Source: Rhodoferax sp. BAB1 (GTDB lineage: Bacteria > Pseudomonadota > Gammaproteobacteria > Burkholderiales > Burkholderiaceae_C). Taken from it: a DNA stretch of 64,000 nucleotides. A program made the position numbers and the translations under genes. This document shows, in pieces, positions 37,577-44,812 of this stretch. The stretch spans positions 2,314,001 through 2,378,000 of the forward strand of contig NZ_CP054424.1 of assembly GCF_013334205.1 (NCBI RefSeq), written 5' to 3'. The first letter of the stretch is position 1. Each line of letters opens with the position of its first letter. The notes beneath the pieces were generated by a model that was given only the letters and a program-made list of their open reading frames with translations, was not told the DNA's origin and searched no databases.

Positions 37577-37690
37577 TCCCACGTGCGTCACAGGTGATTC
37601 CGGAGTTGGCTTTTATTTCAGCAAACTATTAAACGAAGAGCATGCCGGTATAGATACGAGTCCTTCGCACTTCCATAAATATTCGACATC

Positions 37691-37972
37691 ATGAAAGCCA
37701 CCTGGAACAACACCGTTATCGCCGAGAGTGACGACACCGTGCTGGTGGAGGGCAACCACTACTTCCCCGAGCACACGCTCAAGCGCGAGTACGTCACCTT
37801 CAGCAACCACAAGACCACCTGCCCCTGGAAGGGCGAGGCGCATTACTACGCGCTCATGGTCAACGGCGACATGCTGCCCGACGCCGTCTGGTACTACCCC
37901 GAGCCCAAGCCCGAAGCCCATCTGATCCAGGGCCGCGTGGCCTTCTGGAAGGGCGTGAAGATCGAGGAGTGA
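37691..37972 (+). CDS. DUF427 domain protein
   Basis: This 93-residue DUF427 protein has the family's features: the start MKATWNNTVIAESDDTVLVEGNHYFP, the CPWKGEAHYY core and the VWYYPEPKPEA ending. The family forms a small beta-sandwich, found in bacteria and fungi, without an established activity. GC is again high, like the chromosomal background, so the low-GC cassette ends before it. No Shine-Dalgarno; an AT-rich box (CATAAATATT) lies just upstream of the ATG. Confidence 0.92.
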   Translation: MKATWNNTVIAESDDTVLVEGNHYFPEHTLKREYVTFSNHKTTCPWKGEAHYYALMVNGDMLPDAVWYYPEPKPEAHLIQGRVAFWKGVKIEE

Positions 37973-38024
37973 TTTGGCCCGAATCGCTATAGTCCGGATA
38001 TTGCCCGCCCGTATGGAGTCCGCC

Positions 38025-38258
38025 ATGTCACAAACAGCCGAGTCCCTGAGCCAGCAGGCCGCCCAGTTGCCACCGGCCGAGCGCATGGAGCTGGTCGAGC
38101 GCATCCTGGACACGCTGGACACGCCGGACCCGAATCTGGACGCGCTCTGGGCCAAAGAAGCCGAGGACCGGCTGGCCGCCTATCGCCGGGGCGAGATCAG
38201 CGCACTGCCGCTGGCCGAGGTGCTGGGCAAGTACACGGTCAAAACCTCAGGCGCATGA
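38025..38258 (+). CDS. Addiction-module antitoxin (PF09720 type)
   Basis: This 77-residue putative antitoxin starts at ATG 38025 (MSQTAESLSQQAAQL), with GGAG six bases upstream. The sequence PPAERMELVERILDTLD and LWAKEAEDRLAAYRRGEI is typical of the small 'addiction module protein' family paired with RelE/ParE toxins: a helical N terminus and a C-terminal tail that wraps the toxin. Its stop overlaps the toxin start by 4 bases. Such antitoxins usually autorepress the operon with the toxin; no operator was identified. Confidence 0.88.
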   Translation: MSQTAESLSQQAAQLPPAERMELVERILDTLDTPDPNLDALWAKEAEDRLAAYRRGEISALPLAEVLGKYTVKTSGA

Positions 38259-38554
38259 ATGTCAAGCTGCTGGCGCCCGCCCAGCACGAACTCGACGAAG
38301 CCATCGCCTGGTACGCGGCTCAGGCCCCCGGTCTGGGCGATGCCTTCCTGGTCGAGACGCTCAAGACCATTACCCTCATCACCCGTCACCCGCAAGCCTG
38401 GCATCCCTTGAGCCCGCAGACACGGCGTTGCCGGCTCAGTCGCTTTCCGTACAGCGTCATCTACAGTGTGGATGGCGATGATCTGCTGGTCATCGCCATT
38501 TCTCACCAGCATCGCAAGCCCGGCTATTGGCGGGGTCGGATGCAAACTACGTGA
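38255..38554 (+). CDS. RelE/ParE-family toxin
   Basis: This 99-residue protein has the ParE/RelE fold pattern: an N-terminal beta-strand (VKLLAPAQHELDEAIAWYAA), a helix pair, and C-terminal strands (CRLSRFPYSVIYSVDGDDLLVIAISHQHRKPGYW). The RFPYSVIY and HQHRKPGYW motifs are typical of ParE-like toxins that inhibit gyrase or, in other members, cleave mRNA at the ribosome; which applies is not decidable here. It is encoded with the antitoxin and overlaps it. The pair is the last element of the accessory stretch after glnS. Confidence 0.92.
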   Translation: MNVKLLAPAQHELDEAIAWYAAQAPGLGDAFLVETLKTITLITRHPQAWHPLSPQTRRCRLSRFPYSVIYSVDGDDLLVIAISHQHRKPGYWRGRMQTT

Positions 38555-38576
38555 CTCCGGCCAAAGCGACTTTCCC

Positions 38577-38996
38577 ATGACCTCCGCTCCCACCAAGATG
38601 ACCTTCCACGTGGAAACCCGCCGCGTGGACACCCACAGCAGCCGCGCCACCTGCAAGCAGGCCGAGATCGCGCTGGACACCGACCTGGCCGGCAACCCCG
38701 CGGCCTTCAACCCGGCCGAGCTGCTGCTGGCCGCGCTCTCGGCCTGCATGGTCAAGGGCATCGAGCGGGTGGTGCCCATCCTGAAGTTCCAGCTGCGCAG
38801 CGTGGAGGTGGTGGTGGACGGCGTGCGCCAGGACGTGCCGCCCAAGATGGAGAGCATCCGCTACGAGATCATCGTGGACACGGACGAGAGCGAGCAGCGC
38901 CTGGCCCTGCTGCACGAGAACGTGAAGAAGTACGGCACGGTCTTCAATACCGTGGCGCCGGGCACGGACCTGGCGGGCACGCTGCGCCGCAAGTGA
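38577..38996 (+). CDS. OsmC-family protein lacking the second catalytic cysteine
   Basis: This 139-residue OsmC/Ohr-fold protein has the core NPAELLLAALSACM, with the first active-site Cys. The C-terminal helix in which classical OsmC/Ohr peroxiredoxins carry the second Cys (CPV motif) reads KKYGTVFNTVAPG and has none. It is therefore more like the YhfA-type branch, and thiol peroxidase activity is doubtful. The start is ATG 38577 (MTSAPTKMTFHV). No operon partner. Confidence 0.88.
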   Translation: MTSAPTKMTFHVETRRVDTHSSRATCKQAEIALDTDLAGNPAAFNPAELLLAALSACMVKGIERVVPILKFQLRSVEVVVDGVRQDVPPKMESIRYEIIVDTDESEQRLALLHENVKKYGTVFNTVAPGTDLAGTLRRK

Positions 38997-39023
38997 AGGC
39001 GCGCGCTGTGAGCCGGCTCAGGC

Positions 39024-39548
39024 TCAGTCCAGAGGCGGCGCCTGCAAGGCTGCCAGGTAGGTCTCCAGCCGCCACCGCTGCTGCTGCTCATGCAGCTGCG
39101 GGAGATGGATGGAAAACTCGGCCAGGTCCAGCGCGGCGGCTTCTTCCCGGAAGCGTTCACGCAACGCCATCATCTCGGCACCCAGTTGCGCGCGGGCCCG
39201 CTCCACGGCGCGTTGCGCCGCCTGGCGCAGCGCCTCGTCTGAGGGATTCTTGCGCAGGGCTACGGAGGCATTGCGCAGCAGCACCAGCGCACCCTGCACG
39301 GAGCCGGCCTGGCCCAGCGCGGCGATCAGGCAGCGGCGGCCGTCGGCGGTGAAATCGATGCTGCGGGTGGCCGGGTTGTCGACGCGCTGCGCGTCGCAGA
39401 CCCGGTAGCGGGCCTCGTCCTGCTGCTCCTGCGCCTGGCGCCGTGCCAACCATGTGTCGGCCGACGTTGGATGGCCCGCCGTATCGGACCACGCGGGCCC
39501 ACCCGCGGCCAGCGCGGCGGCAGTGACTAACAGGGCGGTGAACTTCAT
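39024..39548 (-). CDS. Secreted hypothetical protein
   Basis: This 174-residue protein has a signal peptide (MKFTALLVTAAALAAGGPAW) and a mature part made almost wholly of helices rich in Ala, Arg, Gln and Glu (EALRQAAQRAVERARAQLG, RFREEAAALDL). It has two cysteines (VCDAQR and RRCLIA). The ATG has a strong ribosome binding site (GGAGGAGCACATC). The family is not recognised. A periplasmic location is the only prediction I can support. Confidence 0.7.
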   Translation of the reverse strand: MKFTALLVTAAALAAGGPAWSDTAGHPTSADTWLARRQAQEQQDEARYRVCDAQRVDNPATRSIDFTADGRRCLIAALGQAGSVQGALVLLRNASVALRKNPSDEALRQAAQRAVERARAQLGAEMMALRERFREEAAALDLAEFSIHLPQLHEQQQRWRLETYLAALQAPPLD

Positions 39549-39621
39549 GATGTGCTCCTCCAGAGGCTTATGGAGGCAGTATGGGCAGCCTGCGCGCATC
39601 TGGCATCCCCCCGCGCGTGCG

Positions 39622-39656
39622 TAGTTCACGCTTCGCTGCGATAGCGATGCGAACTA
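39622..39656. repeat. Imperfect palindrome
   Basis: TAGTTC and GAACTA bracket an inner pair TTCGC/GCGAA in a 35-base unit between divergent genes. It looks like a small dispersed palindromic repeat or a structured leader; there is no T-run. Confidence 0.4.
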
Positions 39657-39769
39657 TTACCGCTTTGGCGCGGTGCCGTGGTTTTCTGCAGAAAAGCGGC
39701 CGCAGCACGCGCCGCTACCGTGGCTTGCGGCCCGCATCAATAATGGCGGGCATCCACCGCCCCTGCACC

Positions 39770-40096
39770 ATGGCCCGCCGCCCCCACTACCACGTCTACG
39801 TCATCGAGCTGTCGAAGGACGTGCTGTTTGAAACCAGGTTCAAAAAGAACAACCCCAACTACGTGGACGGCAAGCCCTGTGTCTACGTGGGCATGACGGG
39901 CCTGGACCCGGATGTGCGTTTCGACAAGCACATGGCCGGCATCCAGGCCAACAGCTATGTGACGAAATACGGCCTGCGCCTGCTGCCCGATCTGTACGAG
40001 GGCTTCAACCCCATGCGCTACGACGACGCCGTGGACAAGGAAATCGAGATCGGCATCGACCTGCGCTCGGCCGGTTTCGGGGTCTGGCAGGCTTGA
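39770..40096 (+). CDS. GIY-YIG-like nuclease-fold protein
   Basis: This 108-residue protein starts at ATG 39770 (MARRPHYHVYVIEL). It has the two strands of a GIY-YIG core in variant form: YHVYVIELS, then after a longer loop PCVYVGMTG, followed by the conserved R and H in VRFDKHMAG. A later Glu sits in DKEIEIG. GIY-YIG domains cleave DNA as stand-alone or fused nucleases. The first motif is VYV rather than GIY, so activity is uncertain. No restriction or repair partner is adjacent; two small hypothetical genes follow. Confidence 0.65.
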   Translation: MARRPHYHVYVIELSKDVLFETRFKKNNPNYVDGKPCVYVGMTGLDPDVRFDKHMAGIQANSYVTKYGLRLLPDLYEGFNPMRYDDAVDKEIEIGIDLRSAGFGVWQA

Positions 40097-40110
40097 GCTG
40101 ACGAACATCC

Positions 40111-40353
40111 ATGAGCACCTTCACCCTGCGCCCCGTCAACCCGGACGTCTACAGCGTGCACGCACCCGATGGCGTGCACATAGGCAACCTCAAGCGCATC
40201 GGCGCGGTCTGGAAGTTCAAGGCCATCGGTTACGACGCCGCGGGCCAGCTGGTCCCCGGGGGCGGGCCCTATACCGACAGGCACAACACCGCGTTCAGTG
40301 TGCCGGACGCCAGGGAGCTGAGCGCCAGATTGAACGACCCGCCCCTGGGCTAA
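40111..40353 (+). CDS. Small hypothetical protein
   Basis: This 80-residue soluble protein is predicted to be mostly beta strand (FTLRPVNPDVYSVHAPDGVHIGNL, in part; VWKFKAIGYD). The C-terminal NTAFSVPDARELSARL looks helical. It lies 14 bases after the GIY-YIG-like gene and may be co-transcribed with it. Family not recognised. Codon use and GC agree with a real gene. Confidence 0.6.
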   Translation: MSTFTLRPVNPDVYSVHAPDGVHIGNLKRIGAVWKFKAIGYDAAGQLVPGGGPYTDRHNTAFSVPDARELSARLNDPPLG

Positions 40354-40382
40354 GCTCGCGGCCTGATACACAAGGAAGCACC

Positions 40383-40631
40383 ATGAAAAAACTCAAGGTC
40401 CAGATCAATCTGGAGATGACCGTGCCCGGCGACTGGGAGCTGGTCCAGACCTCCGAGGGCACGCCCGTGCTGAAGCTGCCCAACGGTCAATTCCTGGACC
40501 TGGCGATCGAGCCCCTGTTTGCCGACGACCCCGAAGACACCTGGCGCAGCACGGACAGCGACGAGGCGCTGAACGACATCCTGGACATGGTGGAGAGCGA
40601 AGAAGTCAGCTACGAGTTCGTGACGCACTGA
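40383..40631 (+). CDS. Small acidic hypothetical protein
   Basis: This 82-residue acidic protein (MKKLKVQINLEMTVPGDWEL) has a LPNGQFLDLAIEPLF segment and an acidic C terminus (DILDMVESEEVSYEFV). AAGGAAGCACC provides a ribosome binding site for the ATG. No signal peptide, membrane helix or known motif. It is the third small gene in the plus-strand run from 39770. Confidence 0.65.
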   Translation: MKKLKVQINLEMTVPGDWELVQTSEGTPVLKLPNGQFLDLAIEPLFADDPEDTWRSTDSDEALNDILDMVESEEVSYEFVTH

Positions 40632-40659
40632 GGCCTCTGCCCCTGCGCGGGCGTGAGGC

Positions 40660-41331
40660 TCAGCGTTTTTTCTCGACCGGGTTGGCCAGGAGCTGCTGAG
40701 CCGGGTAGGCCCGCAGGAACTCCCGCGCCTTCTCCACGGGGGCGCCCAGCCAGGCGTCCCAGGCGCCTTCGTTCAGGATGACCGGCATGCTCTTGTCGCT
40801 GCCGGGCTGCTGGTAGCGGTGCATCAGGGCGTGGCTGTTGGCGTTCACCGTGAGCAGGGTGTAGCTGACGATGACCTCACCCTCGGCGCCGCTCCAGCGC
40901 TCCCACAGGCCGGCCACACCCATGGGCTTGCCGTCCACCCGGGCGATGCGGGTGGGCACGGCCTTGCCGCTGCGCCAGTCGTCCTCCAGGAAGGCCGTCA
41001 TGGGCACGATGCAGCGCTGCCCGGCCAGCCAGGCCTCGCGGAAGTTGCTGGAGGTGCTCACGGTGTCGGCACGGGCGTTGACCAGCTTGGTGGAGCGCAG
41101 CTTGGCGTCCGAGGCCGACTTGACCCAGCGCGGCACCAGGCCGAACTGCCCGGCCACCAGCTCGCGCGGGGCCCGGGACTCTGCCGCCGGCTCCTGGTCC
41201 GCCACGGGACGGATGAAGACCCCCGGCTGGCGCGGCCAGATCTCGCGCCCTACGGGCGGCAGGGGGGCGGCCACGTTGAAGGCCTCGGGGTACAGCGCGG
41301 CGTTGGACACGCTTTCGTAATGGGAACTCAT
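40660..41331 (-). CDS. SRAP (HMCES/YedK) family protein with Ser in place of catalytic Cys2
   Basis: SRAP proteins crosslink abasic sites in single-stranded DNA through a Cys at position 2 exposed by Met removal. This 223-residue member is clearly of the family: LVNARADTV (Asn/Arg of the active site), RCIVPMTAFLED (the Glu-containing loop) and the His in HALMHRYQQPGS. The N terminus at the natural start is M-S-S-H-Y-E-S-V, where the usual form is M-C-x-x-Y. A single T-to-A change would convert TGT to AGT. Two upstream ATGs (41397, 41403) do not restore Cys2. Either the protein has lost crosslinking activity or it works otherwise. Standalone minus-strand gene. Confidence 0.88.
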   Translation of the reverse strand: MSSHYESVSNAALYPEAFNVAAPLPPVGREIWPRQPGVFIRPVADQEPAAESRAPRELVAGQFGLVPRWVKSASDAKLRSTKLVNARADTVSTSSNFREAWLAGQRCIVPMTAFLEDDWRSGKAVPTRIARVDGKPMGVAGLWERWSGAEGEVIVSYTLLTVNANSHALMHRYQQPGSDKSMPVILNEGAWDAWLGAPVEKAREFLRAYPAQQLLANPVEKKR

Positions 41332-41480
41332 GCGCGATGCTAGCGCAGTGCGGTCCGGGCAGGCCGGCGACGGGCACGATTCGAGAGTACACCCCATGTT
41401 CATGGGAAGCCCGGGCGGCCGCTTGCTGGCACCATGCGTCTCTCCCCGGATCTTCTCCCTGTGCCATGATGGAAATCGCC

Positions 41481-42095
41481 ATGACCATGAATGAACTCGC
41501 CTTCAGCGCCGCGGCCGAGCGCAACAAGCAGCCCATCCTGGAGGTGCTGCGCACGCTGCTGCCCGAGGAGGGCCATGCGCTGGAGATCAGCTGCGGCACG
41601 GGCCAGCACGTGGCCTGGTTCGCCGCGCACCTGCCGCTGTGGACCTGGCAGCCCACGGACCTGACGGCCGATCTCTTTCCCGACATCATGGTGCGCATCA
41701 CCGAGGCGCGGCTGGTCAACGTGCAGCCGCCGCAGCTGCTCAACGTGCTGTCCGACGCCTGGCCCATCGGGCACGAGCCGCAGGACCTGATCTACAACGC
41801 CAACATGCTGCACATCGCACCCTGGGCCTGCTGTGCCGGGCTGATGCGCGGCGCGGCGCGCCTGCTGGCGCCGGGCGGGCGGCTGGTGACTTACGGTCCC
41901 TATCTGGAGGACGAAGTACCCACTTCGGAGGGCAACCTGAAGTTCGATGCCACGCTGCGCGCGCAGAACCCGGACTGGGGCATCCGGCGCCGCGAGGACG
42001 TGGAAGACCAGGCACGCGCTGCCGGCCTGCGGCTCGCGGTACGCCACAGCATGCCGGCCAACAACCTGCTGCTGGTCTGGCAACGGTCCGACTGA
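41481..42095 (+). CDS. DUF938 SAM-dependent methyltransferase
   Basis: This 204-residue class I methyltransferase has the DUF938 pattern: an N-terminal AAERNKQPILEVLRTLLP, the SAM-binding loop ALEISCGTGQHVAWFA, the acidic residue in WQPTDLT, and YNANMLHIAPWACCAGLM. The substrate is unknown. Several in-frame ATGs are possible (41466, 41469, 41481, 41487); 41481 has GGAA six bases upstream. It precedes the first degenerate-GGDEF gene by 52 bases but is probably separately transcribed. Confidence 0.9.
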   Translation: MTMNELAFSAAAERNKQPILEVLRTLLPEEGHALEISCGTGQHVAWFAAHLPLWTWQPTDLTADLFPDIMVRITEARLVNVQPPQLLNVLSDAWPIGHEPQDLIYNANMLHIAPWACCAGLMRGAARLLAPGGRLVTYGPYLEDEVPTSEGNLKFDATLRAQNPDWGIRRREDVEDQARAAGLRLAVRHSMPANNLLLVWQRSD

Positions 42096-42135
42096 CACCC
42101 GGCGGGCGCTGTCCGTTCGGCGTAAGCACGCCACC

Positions 42136-42141
42136 GATAAT
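42136..42141 (+). promoter_or_regulatory. -10-like hexamer GATAAT before degenerate-GGDEF gene 1
   Basis: GATAAT ends exactly 6 bases before the GTG at 42148. The same spacing is found at both paralogues downstream. Confidence 0.45.
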
Positions 42142-42147
42142 GAAAGA

Positions 42148-43386
42148 GTGGAAACTACAGAATTCGTCGTCTGGTCCGCCATGCTGGGAGCTCTGCTGAC
42201 CCTGGCGGCGGTGGCCACGGCCAATGCCCTGGCCACCCGCAACATCAATTCCCTGCGGTACCTGGTGTTCGTGGTCGTCACCGGCGCCAGCAGCCTGGTG
42301 CGCACCGGCCTGCCCGAGACGCTGTTCCCCGGCCTGCCCGAGGACTGGCTGAACCTGCTCAAGGTCTGCACGGGGCCGCTGAGTGCGTCCCTGGTGCTGT
42401 ATTACCTGGGGATCTGGCTGGGCGGCGCCGAGGTGGATCCGGTCACGCACCGCCTCACCACCTGGGGCTCCACCGCCATGCTGCTGACGGCGCTGCTGCT
42501 GGGCGCCCTGCTTCTGGCCGGCGCGGACATCCACCAGATGCTGCATGCCACCGCGGTCGCCACCGTGATCGCCGTGCTGCTGGGCCTGGCCACATCGATC
42601 CGGGCGGCGCTGCTGGGCGACCCGCTGGCCCCCTGGGTGGTGCTGGCCGGTATCTGCCTGGTCATCGAGGTGCTGGGGCTGTGGGTGCGCAGCCTGAACG
42701 TGCGGGGCTTCGGCCTGGGCACCTGGATCCTGACGGCGGTGTGCACGGTGGCCTATTTCCTGGTCGGCTCCATCGTGGTCATCAAGCGCATCCGGCAAAG
42801 CCGGGAGCTGGACCGCCTGGCCTCGCTGCAGGCCCGCACCGACCCGGCCACGGGCCTGCCCACCGGCTCCCTGCTGCTGGCCGAGGTGGCGCACACCTTC
42901 TGGCGCACGGCCCGCCTGAACGGTGAATGCACGGTGGTCTGCCTGCGCCTGAACCATCTGTATGCGCCCGCTGAAGCGGGCGGGCCGCAGGCGGAGCAGC
43001 AGATCCTGGCGGGCATGGCCGCGCGCATCCGCCGCGCGGCCGGTTTTCGCTGCGTGGTGGGGCTGTACCACCCGCGCTGTTTCGTGGTGGTGATCTCCGC
43101 CTTCCAGCGCCGCCAGTACGTCAGCCTGACGGTGACGCGCCTGCGCGCCCTGGCCACGCAGCCCCTGCCCGTGGTGGGCCCGGACGGCAGCACCCGGGAT
43201 TTCTGGCCGCGCCTGGGCCTGGGGGTCGTCACGCTCAACGCGGCCCACGCCGACCCCATGGACGTCATCAACGATGCCGAGCGGCTGGCCCTGGGGCCGC
43301 CCACCCGGGACGGCATGCCGGAAGACGAGATCATGACCATCCCCGGCAACAGCCTGGGCATCACCACGAGACCGGCCGCGCTCTGA
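42148..43386 (+). CDS. Membrane protein with degenerate GGDEF domain, paralogue 1
   Basis: This 412-residue protein starts with GTG 42148; the N terminus VETTEFVVWSAMLG aligns with MPISEVAVWSAMLG of paralogue 3. Six or seven membrane helices occupy residues 1-215. A short linker (KRIRQSRELDRLASLQARTDPATGLPTG, partly) leads to a GGDEF-fold domain in which the D-LTGLPNR element is DPATGLPTGS and the GGDEF position reads LYHPRCF. None of the catalytic residues is kept, so it cannot make cyclic di-GMP; a regulatory or nucleotide-sensing role is possible. The RIRRAAGFRCVVGLYHPRC block is shared by all three paralogues. First of three tandem copies. Confidence 0.85.
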   Translation: METTEFVVWSAMLGALLTLAAVATANALATRNINSLRYLVFVVVTGASSLVRTGLPETLFPGLPEDWLNLLKVCTGPLSASLVLYYLGIWLGGAEVDPVTHRLTTWGSTAMLLTALLLGALLLAGADIHQMLHATAVATVIAVLLGLATSIRAALLGDPLAPWVVLAGICLVIEVLGLWVRSLNVRGFGLGTWILTAVCTVAYFLVGSIVVIKRIRQSRELDRLASLQARTDPATGLPTGSLLLAEVAHTFWRTARLNGECTVVCLRLNHLYAPAEAGGPQAEQQILAGMAARIRRAAGFRCVVGLYHPRCFVVVISAFQRRQYVSLTVTRLRALATQPLPVVGPDGSTRDFWPRLGLGVVTLNAAHADPMDVINDAERLALGPPTRDGMPEDEIMTIPGNSLGITTRPAAL

Positions 43387-43515
43387 GCCGCCGGGTCCCC
43401 CCGGGGCTACCGCCTGCCGGCCCACGGCCCGCTGCTGCGGTTTTCATAGCAACGATTCTTCTGCGGCTTGCCAATTCCTTCACGCTGCAGCCTCGCCAGG
43501 GCGTGGCCGAATGAC

Positions 43516-43521
43516 GATAAT
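43516..43521 (+). promoter_or_regulatory. -10-like hexamer GATAAT before degenerate-GGDEF gene 2
   Basis: GATAAT ends exactly 6 bases before ATG 43528; there is no Shine-Dalgarno. Confidence 0.45.
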
Positions 43522-43527
43522 CGGCGC

Positions 43528-44733
43528 ATGAACATGGCAGAGCACACCGTCTGGGCCGTCATGACCGGCGGGCTGTTGTCGCTGGTCCTGCTGGCCGGCG
43601 CCGATACCGTGGTGACACGCACCCTGGGCGCCGTGCGCAACATGCTGCTGATCTTCGCAATCAGCAGCGCCTGCATCTTCCTCTCCGGCCTGCCCGAGAC
43701 GCTGTTCCCCGGCCTGCCGGTGCGCCTGATGATGGCGCTCAAGGCCGGCTTCGGCCTGCTGAGCAGCGCCCTGGGCTTGCGCCTGCTGGGCATCTGGACC
43801 GGCGGTGACCGCGAAGACCACCTGATCTACCGCCTCACCGTCTGGGGCGCCTACGGCATGCTGATCGCGTCGATGGTGATGGCGGTGCTGGCCACACTGG
43901 TGCCGGTCCAGGACTTCCACGGCCTGCTGATGCTGACGGCGGGCCTCAACGCGATAGCGGTGGTGCTGTGCATGGTGATCGCCGTGCGCGCCGCCGTGCT
44001 GGGTGACCCGCTGGCGCGCTGGCTGGTGCTGGCCTGCCTGCTGCTGACGGCCCTGATGGCAGGCCTGTACCTGCATGTGCTGAAGGTGCCGGGCCTGGGC
44101 CTGGGCTCGCGCATCCTCACCGCCAGCAGCGCGGTGCTGTTCGTGCTGATCGTGATGGTGCTGATCATCGTGCGCAACCGGCAACTGCGCCAGCTGGCGC
44201 GGCTGTCGCGCCTGGAGATGGGCTGGGACCCGGTCACCGGCCTGCCCACCGGCGCCAAGCTGCTGAGCGAGGTGGAACACGCTTTCTGGCGCACCGGCCG
44301 ACTGCACGGCCAGTGCATCGTGGTGGGCCTCTACCTGAGCAATCTGTACGAACTGGGCGATACGCTGGGCCGCGCCAGCGACCACCAGATCCTGGCCGCC
44401 ACGGCCGCACGCATCCGCCGCGCCGCCGGCTTTCGCTGCGTGGTCGGCGTCTACCACCCGCGCTGTTTCATCGTGGTGTTCTCCATCGACCGCAAGCGCA
44501 CCTTCAACGATGCCATCATCGCCCGCCTGCTGGGCCTGGTGACGCAGCCGCTGCAGGTGGTGGGCAACAAGGCACAGCGCCTGCCCTTCGTGCCGCAGGT
44601 GGGCATCGCCCTGCGCACGGTGCTGCCCGACCAGGCCGTGCCGCAGGAGGTGATCGACGCGGTGGAGCACGAAGCCATGGAGCAGGTGCGCCGGCCTGTG
44701 GCCGCCGACGACCGGGTCGACACGGCCTGGTGA
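43528..44733 (+). CDS. Membrane protein with degenerate GGDEF domain, paralogue 2
   Basis: This 401-residue paralogue of the flanking genes (MNMAEHTVWAVMTGG start) has the same layout: N-terminal helices, then DPVTGLPTGAKLLSEVEHAFWR and RIRRAAGFRCVVGVYHPRCF in the degenerate GGDEF domain, and a C terminus ending VDTAW, a tail shared with paralogue 3 (IDTAW). It is separated from paralogue 1 by 141 bases and from paralogue 3 by 79. Each has its own -10-like box, so they are probably three transcription units rather than one operon. Confidence 0.85.
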   Translation: MNMAEHTVWAVMTGGLLSLVLLAGADTVVTRTLGAVRNMLLIFAISSACIFLSGLPETLFPGLPVRLMMALKAGFGLLSSALGLRLLGIWTGGDREDHLIYRLTVWGAYGMLIASMVMAVLATLVPVQDFHGLLMLTAGLNAIAVVLCMVIAVRAAVLGDPLARWLVLACLLLTALMAGLYLHVLKVPGLGLGSRILTASSAVLFVLIVMVLIIVRNRQLRQLARLSRLEMGWDPVTGLPTGAKLLSEVEHAFWRTGRLHGQCIVVGLYLSNLYELGDTLGRASDHQILAATAARIRRAAGFRCVVGVYHPRCFIVVFSIDRKRTFNDAIIARLLGLVTQPLQVVGNKAQRLPFVPQVGIALRTVLPDQAVPQEVIDAVEHEAMEQVRRPVAADDRVDTAW

Positions 44734-44800
44734 ACCGGCCGGCAAAGCCCCGGGGCGGGAAACGTGAATAAATCACGAAACACAGGCCCTGCGGCCGCCC

Positions 44801-44806
44801 CATAAT
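44801..44806 (+). promoter_or_regulatory. -10-like hexamer CATAAT before degenerate-GGDEF gene 3
   Basis: CATAAT ends exactly 6 bases before ATG 44813. Confidence 0.4.
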
Positions 44807-44812
44807 CGCGGG

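Noticed and set aside
41397..41403. Upstream starts of the SRAP gene restoring a conventional N terminus
   Set aside because: Starts at 41403 or 41397 give MNM or MGC; neither places Cys at position 2 next to the HY motif, and neither has a ribosome binding site.
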